From: an uncultured Robinsoniella sp.
GTDB lineage: Bacteria; Bacillota; Clostridia; Lachnospirales; Lachnospiraceae
Assembly: GCA_900539655.1 (NCBI GenBank)
Contig: UQCR01000013.1
Span: 24,704 to 88,703 of the forward strand
Length of the DNA: 64,000 nucleotides
Direction of reading: 5' to 3'
Positions 15,537 through 24,091 of the stretch are shown piece by piece. Numbering within the stretch: position 1 is the first letter of the stretch; every line of letters starts with the position of its first letter. The notes below the pieces were generated by a model. It was given only the letters and a program-made list of their open reading frames with translations. It ran no database searches and had not been told where the DNA came from. A program made the position numbers and the translations under genes.

Positions 15537-17522
15537 TTACCCACCGAAAAATTTATCGATACGGTTTTTGTTATCACATAAGTGATTATACTGCAGTATG
15601 GAATACTGGTTTAACTGATCTTTATAAGCCTCATCCGTATATTCATAGTACAGCCCATCTTTGTCAATGTAAATATTTGCGGTGATAACAGGTAATGTTT
15701 TGCGCAGTGACTGCAGATAGGTCTGATAGTCAGTCAGAGGCAGTCCTGCCTGTTCCATTAAGAGTCCGCTTAAGTAGTTTACACTAAGTTGTTTAATATC
15801 CTGTTCCTCTATATCATAATTTGCCCACATAACCATTGGAACCTTATATCCATTCTGAAACTCTTCAGTGGAAGATTCCTGGTCAACATCATTGAGGCGC
15901 AGGATTGCATTTGCAATATAATCGGATGGCTGATGGTCGCCAAACATTACCACAATAGTATCTTCATCCACATTGCTGAAATAATTTATTAATTCTTCAA
16001 ATGCTTTATCTGTTTCTTTTACAAGGGTCAGATATCGTTCGGTGGAGATGACGCTTAATGTCTTCTCATCCTCCGGAATCTGCGTTAATTCTATTGACGG
16101 CTCAAATCCTGGATATTCTTTGCTGTATCCGCCATGGTTCTGCATGGTAACTTCAAAGGTAAACATCGGCTCTCCGGGAGTCTTGTTTTCATAGGTTTCT
16201 ATTATTTTATCAAATGCAGATTTGTCGCTGACATAACCACGGATTGTTTCCGGGTTATCAAAGTCGTCTTTGGAATAAAATTCATCAAATCCAAAATAGG
16301 AATAGACCTTATCCCTGCTCCATCCGGTTGCATAATATGGATGAATGGCTGTTGTGGAATATCCCATACCTTTCAGGTAACTTGCCAGAGTCGGCATAGA
16401 ACCCTTCACATATTGCTGATATGCAACACTTCCTGCCGGAAGGAAAGCCATGGAATCACCTGTCAGAAATTCAAATTCCGTATTTGCAGTATTACCGCCC
16501 TTTACGGATACGAACATATCTGCTTTAATCGTATTCTCTTCCATGGAACGGATAAATGGCATATAGTCTTCATTTGTTTCAAAATCGCCACGGTAAGCAA
16601 GGTCAGTAAAGGCTTCATTCATAATGACTACAATATTTGGTTTCTTTTGCTTTTCTGTTTCATTGGCTGAGGCGTTGACAGAGGATGTTTTTTCCTTTTC
16701 AATCTCCTGCTCTACTTTTGTAACTTCTTCCGGGGAATAGCCATCAGGCTTTTCGATATCCAGATACCGCAGGTTTGCCAGGAAAGCCACCATAAATCCA
16801 TTATTACGATATAATACATTAGGGGTAAATAAAATATCATCTAATCCGAACATTTCTTTTACCGTATCTGTTTTTACTGCTGTTACGTAGCCCGTCATGA
16901 GAATAGCTGATAATATCAGGGCAATCAATCGGACTGCTATATTTTTAACCGGAAAAACGGTCTTTTCTCCAAGAATCATTAAAAAAACAAACCCAATAAG
17001 TACAAATACCAGTCGGTAAGAAAAAGTAAAGGTATAATTATCGGTAATAGTAATTGCTGTGCCAAGTGACATAAAGTCCCAGGGTACAATGGGTGAGGAA
17101 CGAAAACTCACAACGAAATAATTTGCAACGCCAAATAACATAGGAACGGCTGTAGCAAGCATATATCCCCATCTGGTGGAACCAAGTAAAAAAGTACAGA
17201 TAGCATACAGCAGATAGTAAAAAATCATATTCAGGATAAATATCAGTACGGTCAGATCCCAAGGTACATGGGTGTAGAATTCCATCGTGCAAAGAGCAAG
17301 AATGGGAATTAAAATAAGCGCTGCTATACCTGCAGGCTTTGGCAACTTGAACTTCAAAGCAATGCATACACCCGCTGCAATAGATAAAAGCAGTGAAAGC
17401 ACCAGTTTGCCGCTATGCATCCCATCGCCGTTCACTGCCAGTATAGTCAATACAATAAGAATAATTGTCACGGCAGAAGCCATGACAATTCGTAATTTTG
17501 ATTCAGTAAATATTTTTTTCAT
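15537..17522 (-). CDS. LTA-synthase-like membrane sulfatase-fold protein (paralogue 2)
   Basis: About 661 residues from the ATG at 17522, which aligns with the MKKIFT start of paralogue 1; a TTG three codons upstream abuts the pyruvate kinase stop. The architecture is the same: N-terminal helices to about 210, then the sulfatase-fold domain with IVIMNEAFTDL, GGNTANTEFEFLTGDS, HPYYATGWSR and FGDHQPSD. All catalytic motifs are intact in both copies. No strong ribosome site is visible, so translation may be coupled to pyk, whose stop lies about 15 bases upstream. The predicted role is polyglycerol-phosphate or related polymer synthesis at the cell surface. Confidence 0.87.
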   Translation of the reverse strand: MKKIFTESKLRIVMASAVTIILIVLTILAVNGDGMHSGKLVLSLLLSIAAGVCIALKFKLPKPAGIAALILIPILALCTMEFYTHVPWDLTVLIFILNMIFYYLLYAICTFLLGSTRWGYMLATAVPMLFGVANYFVVSFRSSPIVPWDFMSLGTAITITDNYTFTFSYRLVFVLIGFVFLMILGEKTVFPVKNIAVRLIALILSAILMTGYVTAVKTDTVKEMFGLDDILFTPNVLYRNNGFMVAFLANLRYLDIEKPDGYSPEEVTKVEQEIEKEKTSSVNASANETEKQKKPNIVVIMNEAFTDLAYRGDFETNEDYMPFIRSMEENTIKADMFVSVKGGNTANTEFEFLTGDSMAFLPAGSVAYQQYVKGSMPTLASYLKGMGYSTTAIHPYYATGWSRDKVYSYFGFDEFYSKDDFDNPETIRGYVSDKSAFDKIIETYENKTPGEPMFTFEVTMQNHGGYSKEYPGFEPSIELTQIPEDEKTLSVISTERYLTLVKETDKAFEELINYFSNVDEDTIVVMFGDHQPSDYIANAILRLNDVDQESSTEEFQNGYKVPMVMWANYDIEEQDIKQLSVNYLSGLLMEQAGLPLTDYQTYLQSLRKTLPVITANIYIDKDGLYYEYTDEAYKDQLNQYSILQYNHLCDNKNRIDKFFGG

Positions 17523-17537
17523 TCTTAACAATCCAAT

Positions 17538-18974
17538 CTATTTTGCTTGTAATACGTGCATCATGTTAGTTATAGCACCCTCTCCGGTAACAACATTGGT
17601 AGCAGGATCACCAGCTGTAAAGATAACCAGATCCCCTTTATTAACGAGATTTTTCTGGCGCAGGGTAACCATAGGGCTGGAAATAATGTGCTCTGTTGTA
17701 TTTTCGTTATTACCCTTCATAGGATAAACGCCCCAATATAACTGCATTCTGCGCACGGTGCACTCATTTGGAGAAATGGCATATATAGGCATCTCCGGTC
17801 TGAAATTAGAGATCAGTCTTGCGGTCTGTCCGGAAATAGTCGGTATTACAATACAGGCTGCGTCCAGGTTTCTTGCCGTAGATACGGTAGCAAATCCAAC
17901 TGCACTGGAAATATTTTTCTTTCTTCTGCCTTTACTGTTTTTCACCAGCATTTTATAGTCCAGATGTAATTCTGTCGTTTCTGCAATTTTAACCATCATC
18001 TTCAACGCTTCCAATGGATATTTACCCATTGCTGTTTCGCCAGAGAGCATGATTGCGTCACTACCGTCATATACAGCATTTGCTACATCTCCTGCTTCTG
18101 CTCTGGTTGGACGGGGATTGCGGATCATGGAATCCAGCATCTGGGTCGCCGTGATAACCGGTTTATAATGTTCATTACATTTATTGATAATCTTTTTCTG
18201 GATGTAAGGAACTTCATCGGCAGGAATTTCAACACCAAGGTCTCCTCTTGCTACCATGATTCCGTCTGCAACGTCAATAATTTCATCGATATTTGCAATA
18301 CCTTCGGCATTTTCAATCTTGGCAATTACATTGATATGTTCACCCTGATGATCTTTTAAAAGTTTTTTAATATCCCGGATACACTGGGCATTACGTACAA
18401 AAGATGCTGCGATAAAATCAAAGCCCTGTTCAATTCCAAACAGAATATCTTCTTTGTCTTTGTCTGTCACACCAGGAAGATTTACGCTGACGTTCGGAAC
18501 ATTGACACCTTTACGTTCCCCAAGTTCACCGCCGTTTACAACAACGCATTCGATTTCTCTTTCAGAGACTTTCTTTACAACAAGTTCAATTAAGCCGTCG
18601 TCAATTAGAATAAAATCACCCTTTTTAACATCCTTTGTCAGTTCCGGATAAGTAATGGAGCATCTTTTATCATCGCCTTCGATTTCTTCCATTACCAGAG
18701 TAAACTCTTCGGCTTCTTTTAACTGTACTTTTTTGTGGTCTTTTAAAACACCGGTACGGATTTCCGGACCCTTGGTATCTAAAAGCATCGCAACAGGGAT
18801 ACCAAGTTCTGCACGAACCTCTTTTACCAGCTGGATTCTGCCAAGATGTTCTTCATGGTCACCATGTGAAAAATTAAAGCGGGCAACGTCCATGCCGTTA
18901 TTAACCAGGTCACTGAGCAGTTCTCTGTTATTTGTATTTGGTCCCATTGTACATATAATTTTCGTTTTTTTCAT
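17538..18974 (-). CDS. pyk: Pyruvate kinase
   Basis: Transfers phosphate from phosphoenolpyruvate to ADP in the last glycolytic step. The 478 residues carry the N-terminal ARFNFSHGDHEEH, LDTKGPEIRTG, the active-site stretch IAKIENAEGIANIDEI, MVARGDLGVEIP and MLSGETAMGKYP. It lacks the extra C-terminal PEP-utiliser-like domain found in Bacillus pyruvate kinase. The start is ATG at 18974 with AGGAGGCGC upstream. It lies between a rhomboid-like gene (40-base gap) and the LTA-synthase-like pair, all leftward, so it may be part of a longer transcript starting at corA. Confidence 0.96.
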   Translation of the reverse strand: MKKTKIICTMGPNTNNRELLSDLVNNGMDVARFNFSHGDHEEHLGRIQLVKEVRAELGIPVAMLLDTKGPEIRTGVLKDHKKVQLKEAEEFTLVMEEIEGDDKRCSITYPELTKDVKKGDFILIDDGLIELVVKKVSEREIECVVVNGGELGERKGVNVPNVSVNLPGVTDKDKEDILFGIEQGFDFIAASFVRNAQCIRDIKKLLKDHQGEHINVIAKIENAEGIANIDEIIDVADGIMVARGDLGVEIPADEVPYIQKKIINKCNEHYKPVITATQMLDSMIRNPRPTRAEAGDVANAVYDGSDAIMLSGETAMGKYPLEALKMMVKIAETTELHLDYKMLVKNSKGRRKKNISSAVGFATVSTARNLDAACIVIPTISGQTARLISNFRPEMPIYAISPNECTVRRMQLYWGVYPMKGNNENTTEHIISSPMVTLRQKNLVNKGDLVIFTAGDPATNVVTGEGAITNMMHVLQAK

Positions 18975-19014
18975 AATGCGCCTCCTGATGTTGTTTAGTT
19001 AATTACTTAATTTT

Positions 19015-19848
19015 CTAACGGTGGTGCTTTTTTACGTGCTCATGTGTGAACAGATGATCCTGGCAGTATTCATAATTGCCGTCACATTTGGAACAGAAAC
19101 GAAATTCCAGATCCTCTCCGTCCAACTCTGTTCTTCCGCATATTGCACATTTATGTTTGGTAAGACCGCCTGACGACTGTCTTGTTTCCTGCCGGAACTT
19201 CTTTTTCCTTTTTATTTCACCGGGTGAAACCCTTCTGAAATCCCTTGTTCCAAGGAAGAAAATAATGAAGTTCATCAAAGATGCAATAATTGCAACTTTG
19301 ATCGGCCAAGAGGATTTAAAGAAGGAAAACAGGATAAATACCCCATATAAGATTCCCATCCACTTGATCTTAATCGGTATAACAAAATACAATAACACCT
19401 GCATATTGGGATAGCATAAAGCAAATGCAAGGAAAATTGACATATTAATATAATAAGTACTGAAAATAGGGCCGAATTTACCACCCCCGCCTAAGATAAA
19501 GTACAGGATAAATGCTCCGATATCCGTGAACAGTATGCCGGCAAGAATGTATAGCGTATAACGGAATGCACCCCAGGTATTTTCCAGAGAAGTACCCAGT
19601 GAATAATAGAAAAACAACATGATAACCGTAAATATGCTAAGGGATTCCGGGGGAACTAAAATCCATGTAACAATACGCCAGATCTGGCCTCTTAAGATAT
19701 AGTAAGGCTCCAGCGTTAAAAAGTTCATGATATTAGGCTGAAATACATTAAATGTGTAACCCAGGATGTAGCAGATGATAAGGTATAGGGATAAATTACG
19801 GATACCGTATCTGCCAAATTTACGTTCCAGTTTATTTATAAAGTCCAT
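19015..19848 (-). CDS. Rhomboid-like membrane protein with C-terminal zinc ribbon
   Basis: 277 residues with about six hydrophobic helices (10-200), then a basic linker (KRKKKFRQ) and a cysteine/histidine-rich tail: CAICG, FCSKCDGNYEYC, then HLFTHEHVKKHH. The segment GQIWRIVTWILVPP matches the rhomboid L1/WR region by eye. The serine motif GxSG expected in the fourth helix is absent (YYINMSIFLAF is found there), so it is probably a proteolytically inactive rhomboid-like protein. The zinc ribbon suggests protein or nucleic-acid contact. It lies between corA (14 bases upstream) and pyk. Function unknown. Confidence 0.7.
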   Translation of the reverse strand: MDFINKLERKFGRYGIRNLSLYLIICYILGYTFNVFQPNIMNFLTLEPYYILRGQIWRIVTWILVPPESLSIFTVIMLFFYYSLGTSLENTWGAFRYTLYILAGILFTDIGAFILYFILGGGGKFGPIFSTYYINMSIFLAFALCYPNMQVLLYFVIPIKIKWMGILYGVFILFSFFKSSWPIKVAIIASLMNFIIFFLGTRDFRRVSPGEIKRKKKFRQETRQSSGGLTKHKCAICGRTELDGEDLEFRFCSKCDGNYEYCQDHLFTHEHVKKHHR

Positions 19849-19862
19849 TTATACTACCTTTC

Positions 19863-20804
19863 TTAAAATAAATTCTTTTTTGAAAAAATCAATGCTACAA
19901 CAAGACTTAAAATTAATGAAAACAAAATAACCAGTGCAAATCCGTAGGGACTGCCGGAAAACGGCATACCGCTGGAATTCACATTCATTCCGTAAGCGCT
20001 GAAAATCATGGTCGGAATGGACATTACAATGGTAACGGTTGCTAAAAATTTCATTACAATATTCAGGTTATTGGAGATAACGGAAGCAAATGCATCCATC
20101 ATACCGCTTAAAATTCCGCTGTAAATATTTGCCATTTCAATAGCCTGCTTATTTTCAATGATGACATCTTCCAAAAGTTCAGTATCTTCAGGATAATGTT
20201 TGATACCTTCTGTTTTGAGCAGTTTCTCCAGGACAACTTCGTTAGACCGGAGAGAGGTTGTAAAATATACCAGACTCTTTTCCAGCTCCAGCAGCTCGAT
20301 AAGCTCCTGGTTTTTGGTGGACAGGTGAAGCTTTTTCTCCACGACTTCGCTCTTCTTATCAATGATACGCAGATAATGCAGAAACATCGTCGCATTCTTA
20401 TACAGAATCTGTAAGATAAAACGTGTTTTTTTATAGGTAAAGAAATTTCGTACCCTGCCGTCCATAAAAGCGGAAAGCACCGGAGTGTCTTCCAGGCATA
20501 CGGTAAAAATTATTTCATCCGTTACAATAATGGACATGGGAATTGTTCCGTACCAGTCTTTGTCATTACGTTCCTCGATGACCGGTATATCTACCAGAAT
20601 CATCGTATAGTTATCTTCTACTTCAATTCTGGACCGTTCTTCTTCATCCAGAGGTGCCCGCAGGTCATCTACCTCGATATTGTATTCGTTAGCGATATCT
20701 AATATTTCTGTTGCTGTAGGGTCTACTAACGCAATCCAGCAGCCCTCCTGTGCTTCATTTACCTGATGAATTGCACCATCGATTGTTCTGTAAATTTTGA
20801 TCAT
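19863..20804 (-). CDS. corA: CorA family divalent cation transporter
   Basis: Pentameric Mg2+ (possibly Co2+/Ni2+) channel of the inner membrane. 313 residues from the ATG at 20804. A TTG seven codons upstream lies inside the AAAGGAG site and is unlikely to be used. A long cytoplasmic N-terminal domain with helical stalk is followed by two C-terminal helices. The pore signature is YGMNV at the end of the first, and the protein ends in KKNLF. It is first in a leftward group with the rhomboid-like gene. The 160-base leader contains a short ORF and a hairpin that may regulate it. Confidence 0.93.
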   Translation of the reverse strand: MIKIYRTIDGAIHQVNEAQEGCWIALVDPTATEILDIANEYNIEVDDLRAPLDEEERSRIEVEDNYTMILVDIPVIEERNDKDWYGTIPMSIIVTDEIIFTVCLEDTPVLSAFMDGRVRNFFTYKKTRFILQILYKNATMFLHYLRIIDKKSEVVEKKLHLSTKNQELIELLELEKSLVYFTTSLRSNEVVLEKLLKTEGIKHYPEDTELLEDVIIENKQAIEMANIYSGILSGMMDAFASVISNNLNIVMKFLATVTIVMSIPTMIFSAYGMNVNSSGMPFSGSPYGFALVILFSLILSLVVALIFSKKNLF

Positions 20805-20820
20805 GATTCCATAATCTCCT

Positions 20821-20867
20821 TTCAATTATCCATAGAACAGGATAATCGTCTGAAGGCCTGTCCTATG
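20821..20867 (-). promoter_or_regulatory. Hairpin in the corA leader
   Basis: CATAGGACAGG and CCTGTTCTATG pair (one wobble pair) around a loop of about 15 bases. It begins at the stop of the small leader ORF and ends just before the corA ribosome site. There is no T-run, so this is not an obvious intrinsic terminator. Confidence 0.5.
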
Positions 20868-20925
20868 CGTATTTTTCTATATGAACTTCACTATTATTTT
20901 CCCTAGGACTAGGACCACCCTCCAT
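20863..20925 (-). CDS. Possible 20-residue leader ORF upstream of corA
   Basis: ATG at 20925 with AAAGGAAG upstream encodes MEGGPSPRENNSEVHIEKYA then TAG. It lies about 40 bases after a consensus promoter, and its stop overlaps a stable hairpin. Proline-containing leader peptides control corA and mgtA in enteric bacteria; here the similarity is only in layout. It could be a chance ORF. Confidence 0.3.
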   Translation of the reverse strand: MEGGPSPRENNSEVHIEKYA

Positions 20926-20973
20926 GGAATCACACTTCCTTTCTTTCTCCAAAATATCTTGCAACTAAAGGAC

Positions 20974-21002
20974 ATTATAAAGACTAAAAAACTATTTGTC
21001 AA
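20974..21002 (-). promoter_or_regulatory. Consensus sigma-A promoter of corA
   Basis: TTGACA (20997-21002) and TATAAT (20974-20979) on the leftward strand with a 17-base spacer, a perfect match at both boxes. The transcript would carry a leader of roughly 165 bases. Confidence 0.85.
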
Positions 21003-21027
21003 TCTCAGCTATCATTTTTTTCATCTC

Positions 21028-21056
21028 TTTACAATATTTTAACAATTAGGTATACT
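21028..21056 (+). promoter_or_regulatory. Sigma-A promoter of aroC
   Basis: TTTACA (21028-21033) and TATACT (21051-21056) with a 17-base spacer, 50 bases before the aroC ATG. It is divergent from the corA promoter. Confidence 0.75.
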
Positions 21057-21106
21057 AGTAAGAGGCAATAGAATGGCTGACTCATATTGTACACAAGGAG
21101 GATATT

Positions 21107-22213
21107 ATGGCAGGATCAACATTTGGCAATCAATTTAAAATAACGACCTGGGGAGAATCACACGGAAAAGGCATCGGTGTTGTCGTGGACGGGTGTCCGG
21201 CAGGACTGGCTCTTTGCGAAGAGGATATACAAAAGAATTTAGACCGGAGAAAACCCGGACAGAGTAAATATTCCACTCCACGCAAAGAAGACGATGCGGT
21301 AGAAATCCTCTCCGGTGTTTTTGAAGGAAAAACAACTGGCACTCCGATTTCCATGGTTGTTTATAATAAAACACAGCGCTCTTCCGATTATGGAGAAATC
21401 GCCGATTATTACAGACCGGGACATGCGGATCTGACTTATGACACAAAATACGGCTTCCGGGATTACCGGGGAGGCGGCCGTTCATCCGGAAGGGAAACCA
21501 TCGGCCGGGTTGCCGGCGGTGCCATTGCAATTAAAATCCTGGATCTGTTGGGCGTGCAGCTCCTGACTTACACCAGATCTATCGGTCCTGTAAAAATAGA
21601 TAATAATAATTTTGACCGTAGTATTATTTCCCAAAATCCACTATATATGCCAGATGCTGAGGCAGCTGAGCGTGCAGGTGCATTTTTAGAGGAATGCATG
21701 CAGCATGGAGATTCCTCCGGAGGCATGATCGAATGCATAGTAAAAAATATGATTCCTGGAGCCGGCGATCCGGTATTTGAAAAATTAGATGCGAATCTGG
21801 GTAAGGCACTTCTTTCCATAGGAGCCGTCAAGTCTTTTGAAATCGGTGACGGGATAGCCGCCGCACAGGCTCTAGGAAGTGAAAATAATGATCAGTATAC
21901 CCTGTCATCAGAAGGGAATAAGGTTAAACTGACCAATCACTCCGGCGGAGTACTGGGGGGAATCAGTGACGGCAGCGACATTCTCCTGCGGGTGGGAATA
22001 AAACCAACCCCATCTATTAAAAAGGAACAGTCTACCATTACAAAAGATGGCAGAAGCATACAGATAAAAGTGAAAGGACGACATGATCCTGTGATCGTTC
22101 CTCGCGCCGTTGTAGTTGTGGAATCCATGACGGCTATCACTTTACTGGATATGCTGTTTGCCAGCATGACATCTCAGATGGATGGTTTGATCCGGTTCTT
22201 CCAAAGACCTTAA
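21107..22213 (+). CDS. aroC: Chorismate synthase
   Basis: Converts EPSP to chorismate, the last step of the shikimate pathway, using reduced FMN. 368 residues, normal length. Motifs include TTWGESHGKGIGVVVDGCPAG, RPGHADLTYDTKYG, RDYRGGGRSSGRET and the C-terminal GRHDPVIVPRAVVVVE. The start is ATG at 21107 with AAGGAGG seven bases upstream. It appears monocistronic: its own promoter precedes it and a terminator follows within 20 bases. No other aro genes are nearby. Confidence 0.97.
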   Translation: MAGSTFGNQFKITTWGESHGKGIGVVVDGCPAGLALCEEDIQKNLDRRKPGQSKYSTPRKEDDAVEILSGVFEGKTTGTPISMVVYNKTQRSSDYGEIADYYRPGHADLTYDTKYGFRDYRGGGRSSGRETIGRVAGGAIAIKILDLLGVQLLTYTRSIGPVKIDNNNFDRSIISQNPLYMPDAEAAERAGAFLEECMQHGDSSGGMIECIVKNMIPGAGDPVFEKLDANLGKALLSIGAVKSFEIGDGIAAAQALGSENNDQYTLSSEGNKVKLTNHSGGVLGGISDGSDILLRVGIKPTPSIKKEQSTITKDGRSIQIKVKGRHDPVIVPRAVVVVESMTAITLLDMLFASMTSQMDGLIRFFQRP

Positions 22214-22228
22214 TGGTTATTTCTGGAC

Positions 22229-22266
22229 ATAAAAAAGCAGCTGCATTTTTGCAGCTGTCTTTTTTA
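22229..22266. terminator. Intrinsic terminator after aroC
   Basis: AAGCAGCTGCA and TGCAGCTGTCTT form a stem with a short T-rich loop, flanked by A6 and T6 runs. It lies between the convergent aroC and lactonase genes and could act both ways. Confidence 0.85.
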
Positions 22267-22276
22267 TAACATTCTT

Positions 22277-23335
22277 TTATGACTCTTCCACTTTTGAAAT
22301 CAAGATACAATTTGGCGTTTCCACTTTTACTGGTTTGCCTTTCATGATCAATAACCCTTTCTCATAATCGATGGTGAAGAATCGGATTTCATTGCTTTCA
22401 TGATTAAGTACAACTAATGTCTTTTCATCAGGGAACACATCGATGTCTTTTGGATAATCACCGCTGATTGGTAAAATGCAGATCTCTTCCAGCATGCCGT
22501 TATCCGGATTAATGCGGAATACGCCGGCACTGTTGTCTCCTGCCGAAGAACAGAACAGGTATTTCCCACTGGGGGCAATCTTAAGACCCGATGCTGCACA
22601 GGTGCCTTCTTTTTGATCCATTGGCGTGCTTACAGTCTGTATCAAGTCAAATTGCGGGGATTTTCCGGTTCCGTCATAGGTATATACATTTATTTCATTG
22701 CTCAGTTCACAGATTACATAAGCATATTTACCATCTTTACTGAAACGGATGATTCTGGGACCTGATTCCAGCTCGCATCTTAAAATATCATATAATTTTA
22801 ATTTTCCGGAGACCGGGTTCACGGTATATAATTTTATATGGTCAATTCCATTATCTACCACACAGAGATATTTTCCGTCCGGTGTTGGCATTACACAGCT
22901 GATATGAGGTCTGAAGTTACGTTCAGCAACGCTTCCAAGCCCCTTATGGAATATGCCGTCTACAACGCTGCCCAGGCGGCCGTCCTGGTGAATCCGCACA
23001 ACGCTGACTTTACCGTCGTGGTATCCGCCTACAAATAAGAACTTTCCATCCAGGTCAGTGGAAAGAAAGCAACCTCTCATACCATCGATATCCACCTGGT
23101 TAATCGGCTCTAAATCGCCGTTGGGGAATATTTTTAAAACTTCTACACCTTCATCTGCTATGGAATACAGATATTGTCCATTTGGAGATTTTGTAATATG
23201 GGAAGCGTTATTGACCGAAACCACATTTCGTTCTGCCATTGTCCCCTCTTCTATATTTAAATCATAAATATGGATACCAACACTGCTTCCATGTGTATAT
23301 GTACCTACATAAGCAACGTATTTACTCTTGCTCAT
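22277..23335 (-). CDS. Lactonase family protein (seven-bladed propeller, YbhE/Pgl type)
   Basis: 352 residues made of repeated beta-propeller blades with the lactonase-family phrases YVGTYTHGSSVGIHIYDLN, ASHITKSPNGQYLYSIADEG, PHISCVMPTPDGKYLCVVDNGIDHIKLY and SGDYPKDIDVFPDEKTLVVLNHESN. Members related to E. coli YbhE hydrolyse 6-phosphogluconolactone in the pentose phosphate pathway; others in the fold have different roles. No zwf or gnd is adjacent, so the substrate is not shown. ATG at 23335 is preceded by AAGGAGG. It is divergent from the XRE regulator. Confidence 0.82.
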   Translation of the reverse strand: MSKSKYVAYVGTYTHGSSVGIHIYDLNIEEGTMAERNVVSVNNASHITKSPNGQYLYSIADEGVEVLKIFPNGDLEPINQVDIDGMRGCFLSTDLDGKFLFVGGYHDGKVSVVRIHQDGRLGSVVDGIFHKGLGSVAERNFRPHISCVMPTPDGKYLCVVDNGIDHIKLYTVNPVSGKLKLYDILRCELESGPRIIRFSKDGKYAYVICELSNEINVYTYDGTGKSPQFDLIQTVSTPMDQKEGTCAASGLKIAPSGKYLFCSSAGDNSAGVFRINPDNGMLEEICILPISGDYPKDIDVFPDEKTLVVLNHESNEIRFFTIDYEKGLLIMKGKPVKVETPNCILISKVEES

Positions 23336-23446
23336 TTTCTTATCCTCCTTAGCTGAAAAACTTATGTCTCATTAATTTCTTCTATCTTACCATAAACTGA
23401 ACTATTTGTTAATAGAAATCAGAAGAAAAATTTAGCAAATAGTGCG

Positions 23447-23475
23447 TGACAATCTGATTATTCTATGCTATATTG
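23447..23475 (+). promoter_or_regulatory. Promoter of the XRE-pot operon, flanked by inverted half-sites
   Basis: GTGACA (23447-23452) and TATATT (23470-23475) have a 17-base spacer. The octamers TTTAGCAA (about 23432-23439) and TTGCTAAA (about 23487-23494) flank the promoter as an inverted pair about 55 bases apart, which would suit binding and looping by the regulator encoded next. Confidence 0.5.
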
Positions 23476-23536
23476 TTTCTGTTTACAATTGCTAAACTTT
23501 ATGTTTATTCATACTATTAGTTAAAGAGGTAGGAAA

Positions 23537-24076
23537 ATGGTTATCGGACAAAAGCTAAAAGAACTGCGTATTGCCAAGGGCCTGACCCAGGAAGAACTGG
23601 CTGGAAGGGCTGAACTTTCCAAAGGTTTTATCTCCCAGCTGGAACGGGATCTGACGTCGCCGTCAATTGCCACTCTGGTGGATATCCTCCAGTGCCTGGG
23701 CACGAATCTGAATGAGTTTTTCTGTGAAACGACGGAAGAACAGGTGGTATTTCATGACACAGATTATTTTCAAAAGGTTGACTCTGAATTTTTCAATAAA
23801 ATTGAATGGATCATTCCCAATGCCCAGAAAAATATTATGGAGCCTATCCGCCTGACTTTAGAACCCGGCGGAAGCACTTATCCGGACAATCCCCATGAGG
23901 GGGAAGAATTTGGATATGTATTACAGGGGAATATTACCCTGTTTATTGGTAAACGTAATTATAAGGTAAAAAAGGGAGAATCATTTTATTTCAATCCAAG
24001 CCAAAGACATTATATTAAAAATACAGGGAAAAGCAGCGCTGTCCTGATCTGGGTCAGCTCTCCGCCCAGCTTTTAA
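23537..24076 (+). CDS. XRE family regulator with cupin domain (PuuR-like), regulator of the pot operon
   Basis: 179 residues. A helix-turn-helix covers about 5-60 (LKELRIAKGLTQEELAGRAELSKGFISQLERD). A C-terminal cupin covers about 105-178 (PGGSTYPDNPHEGEEFGYVLQGNITLFIG and FNPSQRHYIKNTG), the small-molecule sensing part. ATG at 23537 is preceded by GAGGTAGG. It lies 15 bases upstream of potA, so it is co-transcribed with the importer. Regulators of this type linked to polyamine genes respond to putrescine or spermidine; that response is inferred from context. Confidence 0.9.
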   Translation: MVIGQKLKELRIAKGLTQEELAGRAELSKGFISQLERDLTSPSIATLVDILQCLGTNLNEFFCETTEEQVVFHDTDYFQKVDSEFFNKIEWIIPNAQKNIMEPIRLTLEPGGSTYPDNPHEGEEFGYVLQGNITLFIGKRNYKVKKGESFYFNPSQRHYIKNTGKSSAVLIWVSSPPSF

Positions 24077-24091
24077 ATCAGGAGGTACGAC

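Noticed and set aside
20821..20973. Possible M-box (ykoK) Mg riboswitch in the corA leader
   Set aside because: The leader is compatible in length but shows no M-box core; it holds a small ORF and a simple hairpin instead.
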